A DNA stretch of 15,436 nt from Smittium mucronatum (lineage: Eukaryota; Kickxellomycota; Harpellomycetes; Harpellales; Legeriomycetaceae): assembly GCA_001953115.1 (NCBI GenBank), contig LSSL01007781.1:1-15436 (forward strand). The letters run 5' to 3'. The notes below the pieces were generated by a model. The model saw only the letters and a program-made list of their open reading frames with translations. It was not told the DNA's origin and made no database searches. Made by a program: the position numbers and the translations under genes. Position 1 is the first letter of the stretch. Each line of letters opens with the position of its first letter. Shown piece after piece: positions 1-7,480 of the stretch.

Positions 1-308
1 GTGGAAGTAGTGGTAGAAGTAGTTGATGGCTTAGTAGAAGTAGTGGTGGAAGTAGTGGTAGAAGTAGTTGATGGCTTAGTAGAAGTAGTGGTGGAAGTAG
101 TGGTAGAAGTAGTTGATGGCTTAGTAGAAGTAGTGGTGGAAGTAGTGGTAGAAGTAGTTGATGGCTTAGTAGAAGTAGTGGTGGAAGTAGTGGTAGAAGT
201 AGTTGATGGCTTAGTAGAAGTAGTGGTGGAAGTAGTGGTAGAAGTAGTTGATGGCTTAGTAGAAGTAGTGGTGGAAGTAGTGGTAGAAGTAGTTGATGGC
301 TTAGTAGA
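1..308 (-). repeat. Perfect 45-bp coding tandem repeat, about 6.8 copies
   Basis: The unit (plus strand begins GTGGAAGTAGTGGTAGAAG) repeats with an exact 45-bp period from position 1 to about 308, with no mismatch that I can see. It then gives way to irregular ACT/TCT-rich sequence (309-390). A period of 15 codons keeps the minus-strand frame, and each unit encodes one Lys, one Pro and 13 Ser/Thr. The array continues off the window, so its true copy number is unknown. Perfect identity suggests recent expansion or homogenisation, so the length probably varies between alleles. Confidence 0.95.
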
Positions 309-839
309 CGTTGTTGTAGACGTGGTAGTGGTAGTGGTTGAAGTCTTTTTAGATGTAGTAGTAGTAGTGGTAGTAGTAGTAGATGTGGTAGATGTTTTCA
401 AAAAGCAGTCTGGTATGCAATTGTACCACGCTTTTCTGCAGACATCATACCAACATATTGATCCTGGATAAAGACAGTATCCACACCGGCAATATCCAAG
501 AGAATTCAAAAGAGCTAAGTCCAAAACGGCTCTGTTCTTGGTATCACAATTAATGCAGTTGACGTTTTTTGGAAAAGTTTCATTTGATTTTAAAAAGTCG
601 AAAAAATCCTGAGGGAACCCAATTGAGGATATGTCTGCAGAAGTGAGAAGTTTAGGCTCATAGTTTGGATCCTGGAAGAGCGCCTCTAGATCAGGAAGAG
701 GAACAGTTTGCTTGACCACAAGACTTCCATTCCCGGAAGTTCCTACAGGAACGAGAACGTCAATTTTGAGATCATTGCTTTGTGCAACGATTTGTGTAAT
801 GGCTGAAGATATCAGCACGAAGAATTTTGAAAAATGCAT
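1..839 (-). CDS. Secreted Cys-rich protein with mucin-like Ser/Thr repeat tail (3' partial)
   Basis: The minus-strand frame is open from ATG at 839-837 to the window edge (279 full codons) and continues beyond it. Residues 1-20 form a signal peptide (MHFSK, then a hydrophobic run FFVLISSAITQIV, then AQ before SND). Residues 21-94 have no recognised fold and carry two N-glycosylation sequons, NGS at 37 and NET at 86. Residues 95-145 hold nine cysteines in the pattern C-X2-C-X18-C-X-C-X2-C-X6-C-X4-C-X6-C-X3-C. From residue 149 the protein is almost wholly Ser/Thr, with 15-residue repeats KPSTTSTTTSTTTST. This layout suggests an O-glycosylated surface, matrix, mucus or spore-wall/cuticle-type protein, which is inference. 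The first in-frame ATG is used: an in-frame stop lies upstream with no ATG between, and the signal peptide supports it. The frame is visibly richer in G+C than its surroundings. I do not recognise the family. Confidence 0.85.
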   Translation of the reverse strand, partial: MHFSKFFVLISSAITQIVAQSNDLKIDVLVPVGTSGNGSLVVKQTVPLPDLEALFQDPNYEPKLLTSADISSIGFPQDFFDFLKSNETFPKNVNCINCDTKNRAVLDLALLNSLGYCRCGYCLYPGSICWYDVCRKAWYNCIPDCFLKTSTTSTTTTTTTTTSKKTSTTTTTTSTTTSTKPSTTSTTTSTTTSTKPSTTSTTTSTTTSTKPSTTSTTTSTTTSTKPSTTSTTTSTTTSTKPSTTSTTTSTTTSTKPSTTSTTTSTTTSTKPSTTSTTTS

Positions 840-841
840 TT

Positions 842-870
842 TCTGAAATATGAGGATTGTGGGGTATAAT
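842..870 (-). promoter_or_regulatory. Possible TATA-like element and CCC tract, or 3' splice site, upstream of the ATG
   Basis: Read on the minus strand, an ATTATACCCC element (870-861) lies 22-31 nt before the start codon, and a TTTCAG trinucleotide context (848-843) lies just before it. The first could be a compact core promoter. The second could be the end of a 5'-UTR intron, in which case the promoter is further away. Sequence alone does not decide between them. Confidence 0.25.
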
Positions 871-993
871 AAATGAGTTTTCAAATCTTTATGTTTAATT
901 CAAAGGCTATGTCCCGAATAAAAGGATGGGCTTATGAGAATGAGATTAATCTAAAAGTTATAGTAATACCAGGACTTGAAATTTATATTATTT

Positions 994-1626
994 TTAACAC
1001 TTTCAGGGCTGGGTGTAAAAAAATGGCTTCAAAGTAAATTCTGCAAAAGTCAATAGTGCCAATAAATCAAACCCTTAAAGTATTAAAAGCAAACATAATT
1101 TCATCTTTAAAATGCATTTATAATGGTGTATTTCAAATAAAAAAAAGTGATGACCAGTTAAAAGCTGGCGCTGAAATGGAATTATAAATCAATAAATACA
1201 TTGATTAAATGCTGACAATCGCATTGGTAAACTTCAATTGTTAAAATGGCAAATTAACTTTGCTGAAAAAATAACTTTATAGTTTAAATGTAAAAAAATG
1301 CACTTACTGTCCGGAAAATGTCATATTTCTTTTCATTTATTTGTCCTAAGTCGATTCTTTTTATGACGTTATCTTACAATAAAATTCCGATGCAAAAAAA
1401 AAAGTCGACTATTTTTGACTAATAAAACAATACCGTTCTGAATTTTTGTAGTGTAAATGTAAAAAAATGCACTTACTGTCCGGAAAATGTCATTTTTATC
1501 TTCATTTATTTAATTTCGGGAAGCTAAATCTTATGTAATTAACCTATAGTAACCTATCATATTATATAATATCCCTTGCACATTTCAAAAAAAATTATGT
1601 AAAAATTTGGCCCCTAAAAGGATTAA
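994..1626. mobile_element. piggyBac-type non-autonomous element, copy A (~625 bp)
   Basis: TTAA at 994-997 is followed by CACTTTCAGGGC, and the right end is GGCCCCTAAAAGG followed by TTAA at 1623-1626. The ends are therefore imperfect inverted repeats of the CCCTTTC-GGGGCC type, flanked by the TTAA target duplication typical of piggyBac elements. It has no coding capacity. A 40-bp motif (TAAATGTAAAAAAATGCACT...) occurs twice inside it, near 1286 and 1452. It aligns along its length with copy B at 1848-2685. Confidence 0.7.
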
Positions 1627-1646
1627 ACTTTACAAATAAAAAACCA

Positions 1647-1818
1647 TTAACCCTTTCAGGGGCGATGGTACAAAAAATGGAGTTCACTTTCTGCTCAATG
1701 TTTTCATTAGACTAATATTATTTGTATACCATTGGATAAATATAAAATTTAGGCCAATTGAAATGGCTAATTTACACAAATAGGGGCAAGGAACAAATTT
1801 GGGCCCGGAAAGGGTTAA
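1647..1818. mobile_element. Small piggyBac-type MITE, 164 bp, TTAA-flanked
   Basis: TTAA (1647-1650), then CCCTTTCAGGGGC, then an AT-rich body, then GGGCCCGGAAAGGG and TTAA (1815-1818). The termini are inverted repeats and the TTAA duplication fits piggyBac-type transposition. It has no ORF. The same element recurs at 5987-6157 with closely matching internal sequence (GCTCAATGTTTTCATTAGAC, TTGTATACCATT). Confidence 0.8.
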
Positions 1819-1847
1819 TTGAATAATGTAATTTTGTTACATTTTCA

Positions 1848-2685
1848 TTAACTCTTTCGGGGCCGGCTGTACAAAAATGGCACCAAAGTAAAGTTCACAT
1901 AAGTCAATTGTGCCAATAAATCGCACCCTTACGGTATTTAAAGCGAATAGAATTGAATTTTTAAAATGAATTTATAATATATGAGAGATTCTTTTGAGAG
2001 GGGACATTTTCCTACTAAATTTTACTACTTTCTAATTTGGAAATATGGTGCTAAGATAAAAAATAAAGTTATTATATAATTCAAAATATAAATTTTAGAG
2101 ACAAATTTTCTATTGGCAAAATTTTGAAAATTTATTAGAGCCAGTTTGTTTTTCTATTTTTATTGGTCTGGCTTTTAAAAAAATCATAGTGTAGTTAATG
2201 TTTTACACAGTAAAAAAAGTTTGGTCTTGAAAAGAATCTCCCATATTTTACAAATACAAAAATATAATCACCAGTAAAAACTGAGATATAAATAGAAATT
2301 TTAGAAAAAATAAATACATTTATTTATCGAGTGTTGACAAACGCATTGATGAGTTCAAATGTTGAAATGGCAAATTAACTTTGCTGAAAAAATAAATTAA
2401 TAGTGTAAATGTAAAAAAATACACTTACTGTTCGGAAAGTGGCGTTTTTACTTTCATCTATATTTGAAATCGAATATTTTTGGCTAAAAAGCACTACCAA
2501 TCTGGATTTTTGTAGTGCAAATGTAAAAAAATACACTTGCTGTCCGGAAAATGTCATTTTTATCTTTATTTAATTTTGGGAAACTTAAACTTATGATACT
2601 GACATATACCAACCCATCATATTATATAATATCCCTTGCACATTTCTGAAAAGTTTATTAGAAGCTTGGTCCCTGAAAGGGTTAA
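1848..2685. mobile_element. piggyBac-type non-autonomous element, copy B, carrying an insertion
   Basis: TTAA (1848-1851), CTCTTTCGGGGCC, then a body similar to copy A (for example GCCAATAAATC, GGCAAATTAACTTTGCTG and TATTATATAATATCCCTTGC), ending GGTCCCTGAAAGG and TTAA (2682-2685). It is longer than copy A mainly because a separate ~260-bp element is inserted at 1983-2242. The tandem internal motif is also present twice (near 2403 and 2518). Short reading frames here are noise. Confidence 0.75.
1979..2246. mobile_element. MITE with GGGAGATTC-type ends, copy 1 (ATAT target duplication)
   Basis: The element runs from GAGAGATTCTTTTGAGAG at 1983 to GTCTTGAAAAGAATCTCCC ending 2242; these are inverted repeats of each other. 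Both sides are flanked by ATAT (1979-1982 and 2243-2246). Copy A of the host MITE lacks this block and so serves as an approximate empty site. It has no coding potential, and the superfamily is undetermined. Confidence 0.75.
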
Positions 2686-2687
2686 AC

Positions 2688-3212
2688 TAAGACTCGGAAT
2701 TTTATTCGATTAATTGATTAATTGAACAAAATTATTTTTAGATTTTTTAATCGAATTTTTTTTTTCGTTAATCGATTAATCGTTTTGTTGGATGATTTTT
2801 TGGGTAAGCAATCTTTCTAGTAAAAAATCGAAGTACTTTCTATTTAAAAATATCAACAAGACAAAATAAATAAAATTATTGGATATTGAAAACTTGAATT
2901 CCAAAAACATAGCTGTGGTTGGCGATATTCTATAAATAGTTATAAAAAGAGACATTGCACAAATTCGTAGGAATATTTTTATATTTTTATCCCCAAATGG
3001 AATTCACGTATATTTTAACCAATTATAAAATCTTAAAATTGGTATAAAATATGAAAATTATCCCAACTAGGAAATTTTGGTGTAAAAGTACATGTATTAT
3101 TATCCAATAAAGATTAATGTTGAAAAAAATTTAATCGATTAATCGATTAATTTTTGTCGAATTTTATTCGGTAATCTTCCAATGCTTAAAACCGATTAAT
3201 CGCCAAGCCCTA
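2688..3212. mobile_element. Possible hAT-like non-autonomous element with TCGATTAA-rich ends
   Basis: The right end reads (inverted) TAGGGCTTGGCGATTAATCG and the left end begins TAAGACTCGG, an 8/10 match over the first ten bases. Arrays of the self-complementary motif TTAATCGATTAATCG lie near both ends (about 2705-2785 and 3128-3200). A TAGGGCTTGG terminus with palindromic subterminal repeats is reminiscent of hAT elements. I cannot see an 8-bp target duplication, so the borders and the family are uncertain. No ORF. Confidence 0.45.
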
Positions 3213-3790
3213 CTCACGAATATATAACCTAGTCATCATGTCAATACCGGAATTAGTTATAGAAGCTATGTGTTTTGTATAGAAGAAATTTCGTTCTCAT
3301 AACAAGTTCTTAAGTTTGCATCAAGATGTTGAACTTTGCACGGAATCAATAGTACAAGATATTATAATTTAATAATAACTAGAACATTGATTTGTTTCTA
3401 TAAATAGATTTTTTTTTTTTTTACGGGAAATTTATTTTGAAGTTAATAAACAGTTATAATAACTAATTTAAAAAAATTTCACCCAACTCTCCTCTGCCAC
3501 TCTATAAATAGATTTATCAAATTATTAATTCATGCTGGTATTTTTATTTCTCATCTAGTGGATGAAAAGCGATGCACAGTTTTTATTACGTATAAGGGAA
3601 ATTCTTTTTGAATTAAAACTTTTTTTTTACTGTATGAATCATTAGCCAAATAACTAATTAAATTTTTTGAGCGAATTATTATCATTTCTAACCAATAAAT
3701 TTGTTAGTATTAGCTATCAATAATTAGGCTATTCGCTCCATTAACAATTAAATTAAAATAATTTTCTCTAATTGATTTACTCACCAAAAT
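3213..3790. other. AT-rich intergenic sequence, no gene seen
   Basis: This holds homopolymer runs (T tract near 3409-3421), the short phrase CTATAAATAGATTT twice, and a weak inverted pair GAGCGAAT (about 3669) and ATTCGCTC (about 3731). I see no reading frame with plausible composition and no RNA gene. Confidence 0.5.
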
Positions 3791-4062
3791 AATTGGGAGA
3801 TTCTCTTTAAGACCAGACATTTCCTACTAAATTTTCACTACTTTCCTAATTTGGAAATAAAGAGCTAAGAGCAAATACAAACTTATTGGCTAATCTGGAA
3901 ATAAAAATAACAAAAAAAAAATTATCTATTGGCAAAATTTTGAAATTTTATTAGAGCCAGTTTGTTTTTCTACTTTTATTGGCCAGGCTTTAAAAAAATC
4001 ATGGTGTAACCAATGTTTTACACAGTAAAAAAAAGTCCGGTCTTGAAAAGAATCTCCCAATT
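3791..4062. mobile_element. MITE with GGGAGATTC ends, copy 2 (AATT target duplication)
   Basis: GGGAGATTCTCTTTAAGACC starts at 3795, and CCGGTCTTGAAAAGAATCTCCC ends at 4058 as its inverted repeat. Both sides are flanked by AATT (3791-3794, 4059-4062). The interior matches copy 1 closely, including TATTGGCAAAATTTTGAAA, TTAGAGCCAGTTTGTTTTTC and TGTTTTACACAGTAAAAAAA. It is non-coding. Two copies with different 4-bp AT-only duplications make a 4-bp target duplication likely for the family. Confidence 0.8.
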
Positions 4063-4370
4063 AAAGCTTTTTTTAATTCTACATTTTCTAATTAGGAAGA
4101 TGGTAAAAATTTATTAGTGAGGCGTCTGAATCTTGCAATAAAATTCCGTGATACAAAAAAAAAAGTAAAGAGTCTGAATTCATAAAGAATCTCCCATATG
4201 CAATTTCTTTATATCTTACTACCGTTGATTTGTTGTGAAAATGCCTTCAGGAACATGGGCAAAGAAGTATCACTGCTTTCAACCAATAATAATTATGTAA
4301 CCTTTACATAGAATAATTGGCTAAATACTTTTTCCTCGAAAGGATATTGAGACCACTTATGCCTTTACAA
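4063..4370. other. Intergenic sequence with a solitary MITE end
   Basis: No gene is seen. A lone AAAGAATCTCCCAT terminus near 4186-4199 looks like a remnant of the GGGAGATTC family. The phrase CAATAAAATTCCG followed by an A-rich tract (about 4138) also occurs near 1377 inside the copy A element. Confidence 0.4.
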
Positions 4371-4823
4371 ATCTTTCAGAGCCGTTGGCAAAGAAATAGA
4401 TTTATTTTTTGCTCAATGTTATTAATTTGATAATTGTATATTTTTGAATTTATGGCAGATTCTTAATGAAGAGTGATTTTATAGTGTGCCTTGGTTAAGC
4501 GAAAATTTCCAAAAATTATCTTTTATCCAATAATAGAAAATTATTGATAAAAAAGAATTATGTTGCACTAAAAGCCATTCAAGTTCCTAATTAGAATATT
4601 GGAAAAATAAAAATACAATTTTATTTTGTATAATAGAAACGACCAAATTTAATTTAACAAATTCATTGAATAATTTTAATCTGAGAATTAGCCAGTAAAA
4701 GCGATACGAAACAAAATGTCCTCTTCATCAATAATCAAAAATATAGTAAAGTTACACATTTGAGACTGTATATATACACAAATGGAAGTTCGGAAATGAT
4801 CTTGGCCTGTAAAGAGATAAACT
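4371..4823. mobile_element. Diverged relative of the small piggyBac-type MITE, interrupted
   Basis: The left part (CTTTCAGAGCCGTTGGCAAA, then TTTTTTGCTCAATG and TTGTATA) resembles the start of the 164-bp MITE. The right part (ACACAAATGGAAGTTCGG, then TTGGCCTGTAAAGAGATAA) resembles its end. About 290 bp of unrelated AT-rich sequence separates the halves. TTAA flanks are no longer visible, so this is probably an old copy split by another insertion. Confidence 0.4.
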
Positions 4824-4920
4824 CTAAGCTCAATTTAACTTCATGATTATATTTCTGATAAAATTCTTACATATGAAAAAAAATCTGCTCGTTTTGGTTT
4901 GAATAACGATCTCGTTATAC

Positions 4921-5179
4921 GGGAGATTATCTTATATCGCAGAAACTTTTCGACACGATGTTTACTACTACTCTAATTTGGAATTATTAAGCTAAGATCA
5001 AGTACTAAGTTATCGGTCAGTTCAAAGTTAAAATTTTCAGGATTACCTTTCTATTTGCAAAATATATAAACCTATATCTCGAACATATCTTACAATATTT
5101 ATTGGCCTGGATATGACAAATTTTTGTTATAGCCAATTTTTTACACAATAAAAAACTTTGGTTTTGAAAATAATTCCCC
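4921..5179. mobile_element. Diverged MITE with GGGAGATT ends, copy 3
   Basis: It begins GGGAGATTATCTTATATC and ends GGTTTTGAAAATAATTCCCC. The internal order matches copies 1 and 2: CTACTCTAATTTGGAA, AGCTAAGATCAAGTAC, CTATTTGCAAAATAT, TATTGGCCTGG, CCAATTTTTTACACAATAAA. It is clearly older than the other two, and no target duplication is evident. Confidence 0.6.
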
Positions 5180-5484
5180 GCATGTTGGATTATTTTCAAG
5201 ATTGGGGTTTTTTTGCTATGTAAACCATTTTCCATAATAGAATTTAGGATAATTTACAAAAATATACAAGTTTCGTAAAATAATTGCAAAAATAGACAGA
5301 TTATATAGTTTTAAAAAAAATACGCTCAATTATACAAGTAGGTAAATTTTAATTTAAAAGTAAAGAATAAAAATAAATCATTTCAAGGAAAGTGCATTTA
5401 AAATTTTTTTCCAACTGGCTAAGCCTGTAGAGACTAAGAAAATGAAAGAACATACCCTCATTTTCAGAATATAGAGGGCTTTTC
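5180..5484. other. AT-rich sequence, no gene seen
   Basis: This is low-complexity AT-rich DNA. A minus-strand frame across 5349-5531 has a composition of no interest and overlaps the better plus-strand candidate, so I do not call it. Confidence 0.4.
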
Positions 5485-5846
5485 ATGCTTCCTGATAAAA
5501 GAAAAGTTCGTGAAAAAAAAAATTGCAACAAAAATTTAGTACAACTACGTGCCTTTTTTGAAAAATATCATTTATCATTTATAACTCCAAGCCTTCAAAA
5601 TATAATAAAAATTCGTTTATCTATTCCAAAACTTGGAAAAAACCATCTCGATTCAGAAACCAAGGTAATTCTGGCTCTCAGTTCGAAAAAATGGAAAAGA
5701 TGATTCCGATTCTCAATCCTAAAACTCAGAAAAGCCGACCTCGAAAGCGACCACGATTACTAAACTTCAGTGATGCAGATTTAATGGTTCAAAACCACAA
5801 CGAATCCTTTTTTGATTGCTATATTATTATTGAAGGTAAAATTTAA
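5485..5846 (+). pseudogene. Unrecognised lysine/arginine-rich coding stretch (exon candidate or gene relic)
   Basis: Two overlapping plus frames may form one product. Frame 1 runs from ATG 5485 to 5703 (72 codons). Frame 3 is open from 5562 to TAA at 5844-5846 and has an internal ATG at 5691. The second carries a basic cluster, SRPRKRPRLL, resembling a nuclear localisation signal, followed by an acidic stretch (NFSDADLMVQNHNESFFD). A good 5' splice-site context, AAG/GTAAAAT, lies at about 5833-5842, so this could be an exon. Joining frames 1 and 3 needs a frameshift or a very short intron near 5663-5680. I recognise no domain. The local base composition is less AT-rich than its flanks, which is the main support. 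Spurious coding is also possible. Confidence 0.25.
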
Positions 5847-5930
5847 TGAATATCAAACATTTCTCAAAAATTATTTCATTTCTTGCATCAACTTTTTAAA
5901 GAAAAAAAACTTTGGTTTTACTCTTAATTT

Positions 5931-6173
5931 TACAGTAGCACCCCGCTTAAGTACGCAAATTGAATCGATATCGAAAAATTGCGCTCTTAACCCTTTCAGG
6001 GGCAATGTTACAAAAATGGCTTTCACTTTTTGCTCGATGTTTTCATTAGACTAATATTATTTGTATACTATTTGTTAAATCAAGAAGCTAGGCCAATTGA
6101 AAGTGTTAATTTGAGCAAATAGGAACGGGGCTTAAATTTGGGCCCGGAAAGGGTTAAGCGGGATACTACTGTA
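5931..6173. mobile_element. pogo-like palindromic MITE, split by a piggyBac-type MITE
   Basis: The left end is TA + CAGTAGCACCCCGCTTAAG (5931-5951) and the right end is CTTAAGCGGGATACTACTG + TA, ending 6173. The ends are near-perfect inverted repeats of a type common to pogo/Tigger (Tc1-mariner) elements, with TA flanks. With the TTAA-flanked insert (5987-6157) removed, an ~80-bp palindrome remains, whose inner arms GTACGCAAATT and AATTGCGCTC also pair. Confidence 0.65.
5987..6157. mobile_element. Small piggyBac-type MITE, second copy, inserted in the pogo-like MITE
   Basis: TTAA (5987-5990), CCCTTTCAGGGGC, a body matching the 1647-1818 element, GGGCCCGGAAAGGG, TTAA (6154-6157). The insertion duplicates a TTAA that belongs to the pogo-like MITE's terminal repeat, so the order of events is clear: the pogo-like element was there first. 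Short ORFs across it (5812-6054) are not genes. Confidence 0.8.
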
Positions 6174-6606
6174 ATCCAATAATTTTTTTGATTTGATAAT
6201 TTTTGGTCCAATTGAATTTATTAAATTTTACCATAGATTATTTAATACCAAAAATCCCATTTGAATTATTGGATTACAAACAGGGTACGCACTTAAGCGG
6301 GGTGCTACTATATAGAAATTAGTATATTCTGCTTCTTAGAAAGCAAAGAAAAGTTTTGGGGAAGGTATTAATAGTTATTTATTAATATTTAAAATCTCCT
6401 TTATATAATAATTTTTTTTTTATATAATAAAAAAGAAGTAAACCGTGTTACAAAGCCTAAATAAATGTTAATATTTATTCTGCTTTACCACGATCACTAA
6501 AAAATTGATATTTTTTTTAAAAATTTTTATTAACATATATTTTATATATAGAGATGGATTCTGAAAAATCACCTAGAAATGTATTTCTTGCTAGTTATTT
6601 TTTTGA
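6093..6606 (+). repeat. Left arm of 514-bp near-perfect inverted repeat
   Basis: This is the reverse complement of 14923-15436. By eye, two mismatches (6355/15174 and 6524/15005) and no net gap. The match stops abruptly at the inner border (GA then TAAATCG here; GA then CAGTGATC on the other side). The outer border is unknown because the right arm is cut by the window end. The arm contains the end of the piggyBac-type MITE, the right end of the pogo-like MITE, a hairpin-forming pair GTAATCCAATAATT/AATTATTGGATTAC (6171 and 6265), a further terminal repeat CTTAAGCGGGGTGCTACTA (6292-6310), and about 290 bp of sequence with no match elsewhere. It probably represents, or includes, the long terminal inverted repeat of the MULE whose genes lie inside. 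Confidence 0.9.
6171..6314. repeat. pogo-like terminal repeat and internal hairpin inside the left arm
   Basis: GTAATCCAATAATT (6171-6184) pairs with AATTATTGGATTAC (6265-6278). Outside it lies GTACGCACTTAAGCGGGG TGCTACTATA (6285-6314), the inverted form of the 5931 terminus with a TA flank. Together with 5931-6173 this suggests either one larger pogo-like element with complex ends or two adjoining copies. An inverted, identical copy lies in the right arm at about 15215-15358. Confidence 0.55.
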
Positions 6607-6963
6607 TAAATCGAATTATCAAATAAACTAAAATAAAAAGAGAATATTATAGAATTTATTCATTCCATATATTTTTCAGCAACTCTTTATTCTAAACAAT
6701 ATTTTTTTCGGCTAATTTTTAAGATTACATTATCAATATTAGTTTTATTCAATATTATCATATGTAGATTACATTTTTATTCCAAAGATTAAAATTAATA
6801 TATAAAATTCATTTCATTTTTAAATCTTTACGCCATTTTCACCATGTATCAAATATATTTAGTAAAAAATTTAGCTAGAAAAATTTTTAGACAATTTTTT
6901 TTATAAGAGGTGGTCTTAATTAGAAAATAGTGATTCATTTAGTGATATTAAAAATTAGTGCTA
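6607..6963. other. AT-rich sequence between left arm and MULE C-terminus
   Basis: No gene is seen. By position this would be the 3' flank of the minus-strand MULE transposase gene inside its terminal repeat. It is very AT-rich with T tracts. Confidence 0.4.
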
Positions 6964-7118
6964 TTAGCATGTTCTTCTGTTATGGACTTTGGATCTACAA
7001 TTTCCACAGGAAAGCTTAGATTTTGTATTTTTTTTTATCCAAAGCTTGTATATCTTCTAGTTTTAGGACGTCTTGTAAGCCTATTTATAAGAGGAGGTAA
7101 AGTTGAATTGGCTGGATT
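6964..7118 (-). pseudogene. C-terminal end of the MULE transposase: Pro/Arg linker and CCHC zinc knuckle
   Basis: On the minus strand, 7118-7038 reads NPANSTLPPLINRLTRRPKT followed by RRYTSFG. This resembles the Pro/Arg-rich 'PP-RPxxRR' linker found before the terminal knuckle of many Mutator-like transposases. After a run of nine A's (with a one-base frame change) the frame 7033-6964 ends in SCGNCRSKVHNRRTC followed by TAA TAG. That is a C-X2-C-X4-H-X4-C zinc knuckle at 7008-6967, right before two stops. The strand matches the transposase body at 14793-13633, about 6.5 kb upstream in its reading direction, with a LINE between. I infer that these are two parts of one gene split by the LINE. 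The SWIM zinc finger normally found between them was not located. Confidence 0.65.
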
Positions 7119-7480
7119 AATTTAGTTTACGTCTAAAGGACTCAATAGAGTTCCATAAGCCTATCTCCCTCTTCTTCAAGCTTTCATTTTTCAGGATCCA
7201 ATAGAATCGCAAGTAATTGAATCCAAAAATTCTTACATTTTCCCAGGTAAATACAAGTAAAGAAAGTAAGTAATATTCTAAATCGATTTTTTAATATTCT
7301 AATCTTATATATCGAATCATCTTCCTGCGAAGTAAATTGTAATCGATTCACTTTATTTTTTTTAAAACTTAAACCTTAAAAAAATTCCCCCCCCCCCAGA
7401 ATTGTTACATCAGGAGATATTTTGATCCAAACTTTTACCAAAATAGTTAGTTGAGCGAAGTATAAATTGCGCTTCGTTTC
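7119..7480. other. AT-rich junction region with an 11-C tract
   Basis: No gene is recognised. It probably contains MULE-derived sequence on the left and the LINE 5' junction somewhere to the right. A run of 11 C's (7387-7397) is unusual in such AT-rich DNA. Confidence 0.35.

Noticed and set aside
1..471. Plus-strand open frame of Val/Glu repeats (EVVVEVVDGL)
   Set aside because: It is the antisense of the Ser/Thr repeat gene. The minus strand has an ATG, signal peptide, cysteine domain and sequons, while the plus frame is only repeat plus an unstructured end.
2375..2557. Minus-strand 60-residue frame
   Set aside because: It lies within a repeated non-coding TTAA element, and the equivalent frame is not kept in the sister copy.
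5017..5235. Minus-strand 72-residue frame
   Set aside because: It overlaps a diverged MITE copy and reads past its end; it has no conserved features.
6364..6450. TATATAATAA-rich tract as a promoter
   Set aside because: Such strings are everywhere in AT-rich DNA and no start site or gene lies at a sensible distance on either strand.
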